Source: an uncultured Oscillospiraceae bacterium
GTDB lineage: Bacteria > Bacillota > Clostridia > Oscillospirales > Oscillospiraceae
Direction: 5' to 3'
Assembly: GCA_900756575.1 (NCBI GenBank)
Contig: CAAEKQ010000005.1
Span: 1 to 7,704 of the forward strand
Length of the DNA stretch: 7,704 nt
This document shows, piece after piece, positions 5,143-7,704 of the stretch. The position numbers and the translations under genes are program-made. Numbering within the stretch: the stretch's first letter is position 1; each line of letters opens with the position of its first letter. The notes under the pieces were generated by a model. It saw nothing but the letters and a program-made list of their open reading frames with translations. It ran no database searches and had not been told where the DNA came from.

Positions 5143-5153
5143 AAGGAGAACCT

Positions 5154-6479
5154 ATGAATCAGAAACACAAGGGCTTTGCCAGCCGATGGGGCTTCATTCT
5201 GGCCTCTGTAGGCTCTGCGGTAGGCATGGCCAACGTCTGGGGCTTTCCCCACAAGCTGGGCAGCAATGGCGGCGGCGCGTTTTTGCTGGCCTATCTATTC
5301 TTTATCGTGGTGTTCAGCTATGTGGGCTTACCTGCGGAGTTTTCCGTGGGACGGATGGCCGGAACCGGTACCCTGGGTGCCTATGAGATGGCTTGGAGCA
5401 CCCGGAACAAGAAAATGGGCACCGCGGGCCGAATCGTGGGCTGGCTTCCCCTGGCCGGTTCCCTATGCATCGCCATCGGTTATGCGGTGATCGTATCTTA
5501 TGTACTCAAAGCACTGGTGGATTCCATTCTGGGCACGTTGATGACCGCCAACACTGCTGATTGGTTCGCGTCCTTCTCCGGCAGCAGCTTTTCCGTGGTG
5601 CCGTTCCATATTATTGTGGTGGTGGGCACGCTTTTGACGCTGCTGTTGGGCGCCAAAAGCATTGAACTCAGCAACAAAATCATGATGCCGCTGTTTTTCC
5701 TGATTTTTGTGGTGCTGGCAATTCGTGTTGCACTGCTTCCGGGCGTATCGGAAGGCTATGCATTCATGCTTCTCCCGGATTGGGCAGCACTGAAGGACCC
5801 TATGGTCTGGATTTGGGCCATGGGCCAGGCATTCTTCTCCCTGTCCGTTACAGGAAGCGGTATGATTGTCTATGGCTCCTATCTTTCCAAGGACGAGGAT
5901 GTGGTTGGCGTGTCCCAGCATACGGCCCTGTTTGACACCATCGCTGCCATAATCGCCGCACTGGTTATCATCCCCGCCTGCTTTGCCTACGGACTCGATG
6001 TAGGCGCGGGGCCGGGACTGCTGTTCGTCACCCTGCCCGAGATCTTGCAGGACATTCCTCTGGGGCGTCTGTTTGCGATTATCCTCTATGCCGCCATGAT
6101 TTTCGCAGGGGTCAGCAGCCTACAGAATATGTTCGAGGCCGTGGCGGAATCCCTGCTCCATCGGTTTCCGAAGCTCCGCCGCGGGGCTGCACTGGGGATC
6201 CTGTGCGCACTGTGCCTGGGCATCGGTATCTTCATGGAGTGCATCGACCGCTGGGGCCCCTGGATGGACCTGGTGAGCATTTATATCATCCCCATCGGCG
6301 CAACCCTGGGTGCCATCAGCTGGTTCTATGTAATGCAAAAGGATAAAATCCTTGAGGCCGTGAATCTTGGCAGCAAGAAGACCCGCGGGAGAATGTGGTA
6401 CGCCGTGGGCCGGTACGTATATGTGCCGTTTGCGGTGATTCTCTGCATAATTGCCCTCTGGAAGCAGATTGCATTTTAA
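5154..6479 (+). CDS. Sodium:neurotransmitter symporter (NSS/SNF) family transporter
   Basis: Na+-coupled uptake carrier of the LeuT/MhsT family, probably for an amino acid or related amine; the substrate is not readable. The 441 residues and roughly 11 hydrophobic segments match bacterial members. Membrane helix 1 carries GSAVGMANVW (20-29), then GFPHKLGSNGGGAF (30-43). GQAFFSLSV (224-232) is in helix 6 and FAGVSSLQN (317-325) in helix 8, with Ser321-Ser322 where LeuT has its second sodium site. Oddities: Gly30 replaces the Arg of the usual WRFP motif (extracellular gate in LeuT), and the unwound part of helix 6 reads SVTGSG (231-236) instead of the common SLGFGA type. AAGGAG (5143-5148) lies 5 nt before the ATG. 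It is a single-gene unit with its own promoter and terminator and a structured leader. Confidence 0.92.
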   Translation: MNQKHKGFASRWGFILASVGSAVGMANVWGFPHKLGSNGGGAFLLAYLFFIVVFSYVGLPAEFSVGRMAGTGTLGAYEMAWSTRNKKMGTAGRIVGWLPLAGSLCIAIGYAVIVSYVLKALVDSILGTLMTANTADWFASFSGSSFSVVPFHIIVVVGTLLTLLLGAKSIELSNKIMMPLFFLIFVVLAIRVALLPGVSEGYAFMLLPDWAALKDPMVWIWAMGQAFFSLSVTGSGMIVYGSYLSKDEDVVGVSQHTALFDTIAAIIAALVIIPACFAYGLDVGAGPGLLFVTLPEILQDIPLGRLFAIILYAAMIFAGVSSLQNMFEAVAESLLHRFPKLRRGAALGILCALCLGIGIFMECIDRWGPWMDLVSIYIIPIGATLGAISWFYVMQKDKILEAVNLGSKKTRGRMWYAVGRYVYVPFAVILCIIALWKQIAF

Positions 6480-6491
6480 TTTCGGATAAGC

Positions 6492-6524
6492 AAAAGCCGA
6501 CGTATTTGCAGTACGTCGGCTTTT
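6492..6524 (+). terminator. Terminator of the NSS transporter gene
   Basis: AAAAGCCGACGTA (6492-6504) pairs perfectly with TACGTCGGCTTTT (6512-6524) around a 7-nt loop, 12 nt after the stop codon. The flanking A and T runs could also let it act on transcripts from the right. Confidence 0.93.
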
Positions 6525-6544
6525 CTTCTATATTCTTTCTTACT

Positions 6545-6573
6545 AAAAAACCGCCGGACAAAATGTCCGGCGG
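6545..6573 (-). terminator. Terminator of the S1-type gene
   Basis: CCGCCGGAC (6551-6559) pairs with GTCCGGCGG (6565-6573) around AAAAT. Read on the minus strand, the stem is followed by six Ts (complement of 6550-6545). It starts about 18 nt past the S1 stop codon. The convergent transporter gene has its own separate hairpin 20 bp away. Confidence 0.92.
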
Positions 6574-6591
6574 CAATTTTTAAGTTCTGGA

Positions 6592-7692
6592 TTACTCCTC
6601 GTCTTCCTCTTCCTCAAGCAGAGCACGGATGGACAGGGAGATACGCTTCTTCTCGGTGTCGATGTCGATGATCTTCACATCTACAGTCTGACCCTCGGAG
6701 AGCACGTCCTCGGGCTTGCCGATGCGGCGGTCAGCGATCTGGGAAATGTGAATCAGGCCATCGATGCCGGGGATGATCTCAGCGAATGCACCGAAGGTCA
6801 TCAGCTTTACGATCTTAACCTCGCACACATCGCCAACATGATAATTGGTGGTGAAGATGGTCCAGGGGTTGGTCTCGTCGGTCTTGTAGCCCAGGGAAAT
6901 CTTGCGCTTCTCGGGGTCGAAGGAGATGACGTAAACCTCGATCTCGTCGCCAACAGCAACCACGTCTGCGGGGCTCTTGATGCGGCTCCAGCTCAGCTCG
7001 GAAACATGAACCATGCCGTCTACGCCGCCGATGTCAACGAAGGCACCGTAAGAGGTCAGGCTCTTGACAACGCCCTGATACTTCTTGCCAACCTCGATCT
7101 CAGCCCAGATCTTCTCGGCAGCAGCCTTGCGAGCCTCAGCGGTCACGGCACGGATGGAGCCGACCACTCTCTTGCGCTGACGGTTGACCTCGGTGATCTT
7201 GAGCTTCACGGTGGTCTTTACCAGTGCGCCCATATCGCCGTTCTTGGGAACGCCGGTCTGGGAAGCGGGGATGAACACGCGGATGCCCTTGACATTTGCA
7301 ACAATGCCGCCCTTGTTCTGCTCGGTGATGTAGCCCTCGACCACGGTCTTGTCTTCGCAAGCCTGCTCGATCTCGTCCCAGTTCTTCTGAGCGTCCAGCT
7401 TCTTCTTGGACAGGGCAACGGTACCCTCGGCGTCGTTCACGCGGATGACGTAAACCTCGATCTCCTGGCCAACCTGGAAGGCCTCCTCAGGCTTTACGCT
7501 GGGGTCATCGGAAACCTCGCTGTAGGGGATGTAGCCTGCGTGCTTGGTACCCAGGTCCACTGCAATTTCAGTGGGGGTGATGCCGGTAACGATGCCGGTA
7601 ACCTTATCTCCTGTATTCAAAGATTTGTCATACTGCTCCAGCAGCTGATCAAAGGACTCCTCGGTAACTTCAGTTTTGATTTCGTCGCTCAT
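6592..7692 (-). CDS. rpsA: Ribosomal protein S1-type RNA-binding protein (possibly C-terminal part of an IspH-S1 fusion)
   Basis: Four S1 (OB-fold) RNA-binding domains at about residues 27-96, 114-181, 202-269 and 286-355. The last two carry the best consensus (SYGAFVDIGGVDGMVHVSEL and FGAFAEIIPGIDGLIHISQI), each ending in a KISL or RISL strand. An acidic tail (EEEEDEE) follows. The 366 residues fit the four-domain S1 of Firmicutes, shorter than the six-domain E. coli protein. It binds mRNA, probably at the 30S subunit, to aid translation. Codon choice is strongly biased (AAG, CTG, ATC), as in highly expressed genes. The ATG at 7692-7690 is the only candidate start visible, but the 12 nt before it (GTTTACAACATC) contain no ribosome site and no in-frame stop. 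The true frame may therefore continue beyond the window into an IspH domain, as in many Clostridia. Confidence 0.93.
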   Translation of the reverse strand: MSDEIKTEVTEESFDQLLEQYDKSLNTGDKVTGIVTGITPTEIAVDLGTKHAGYIPYSEVSDDPSVKPEEAFQVGQEIEVYVIRVNDAEGTVALSKKKLDAQKNWDEIEQACEDKTVVEGYITEQNKGGIVANVKGIRVFIPASQTGVPKNGDMGALVKTTVKLKITEVNRQRKRVVGSIRAVTAEARKAAAEKIWAEIEVGKKYQGVVKSLTSYGAFVDIGGVDGMVHVSELSWSRIKSPADVVAVGDEIEVYVISFDPEKRKISLGYKTDETNPWTIFTTNYHVGDVCEVKIVKLMTFGAFAEIIPGIDGLIHISQIADRRIGKPEDVLSEGQTVDVKIIDIDTEKKRISLSIRALLEEEEDEE

Positions 7693-7704
7693 GATGTTGT
7701 AAAC

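Noticed and set aside
5463..5921. 152-codon minus-strand frame opposite the NSS transporter
   Set aside because: His/Gln-rich shadow translation without a ribosome site or domain; the opposite strand is a clear transporter.

Overview
The window looks like ordinary core chromosome of a gut-type Firmicute, probably in Oscillospiraceae/Ruminococcaceae. This rests on moderately high GC, strong AGGAGG-type ribosome sites, sigma-A style promoters, a short stand-alone HMA protein ahead of a P1B-2 ATPase, and a four-domain Clostridia-type S1 protein. The taxonomic call is inference. No phage, plasmid, CRISPR, toxin-antitoxin or transposase gene is visible.

Layout from left to right. (1) A LysR-type regulator on the minus strand runs off the left edge (1-546). 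It is divergent from azlC-azlD (640-1714), an overlapping two-gene branched-chain amino-acid exporter operon. The two promoters interleave in a gap of about 90 bp that also holds a 7-bp dyad, and azlD ends at a strong terminator. (2) A near-consensus promoter followed directly by an ArsR-like inverted repeat drives a 72-aa HMA metal-binding protein and a 621-aa Zn/Cd/Pb-type P1B-2 ATPase (1896-3995), closed by a hairpin terminator. (3) Pyroglutamyl peptidase I (pcp, 4088-4693) is followed by tRNA-Pro(CGG) at 4740-4816, which has its own promoter and a strong terminator. (4) The 337-bp gap 4817-5153 contains that terminator, a foldback array of small hairpins separated by TGAAGT-like hexamers, a good promoter, and a structured leader of about 100 nt for the next gene. 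(5) A sodium:neurotransmitter-symporter family transporter (5154-6479) has its own terminator. It converges on (6) a ribosomal protein S1-type gene on the minus strand (6592-7692) with a separate terminator. The S1 frame stays open to the right edge without a visible ribosome site, suggesting it may be the C-terminal part of an IspH-S1 fusion.

The genes form independent small units: amino-acid export under a LysR regulator, metal efflux under a probable ArsR-type repressor encoded elsewhere, peptide N-terminal trimming, Na+-coupled solute uptake, and translation. I found no clearly new multi-gene system. The points most worth checking are the TGAAGT hairpin array, the possible IspH-S1 fusion, the structured leader with a start-overlapping mini-ORF, and the unusual gate and binding-site residues of the symporter.
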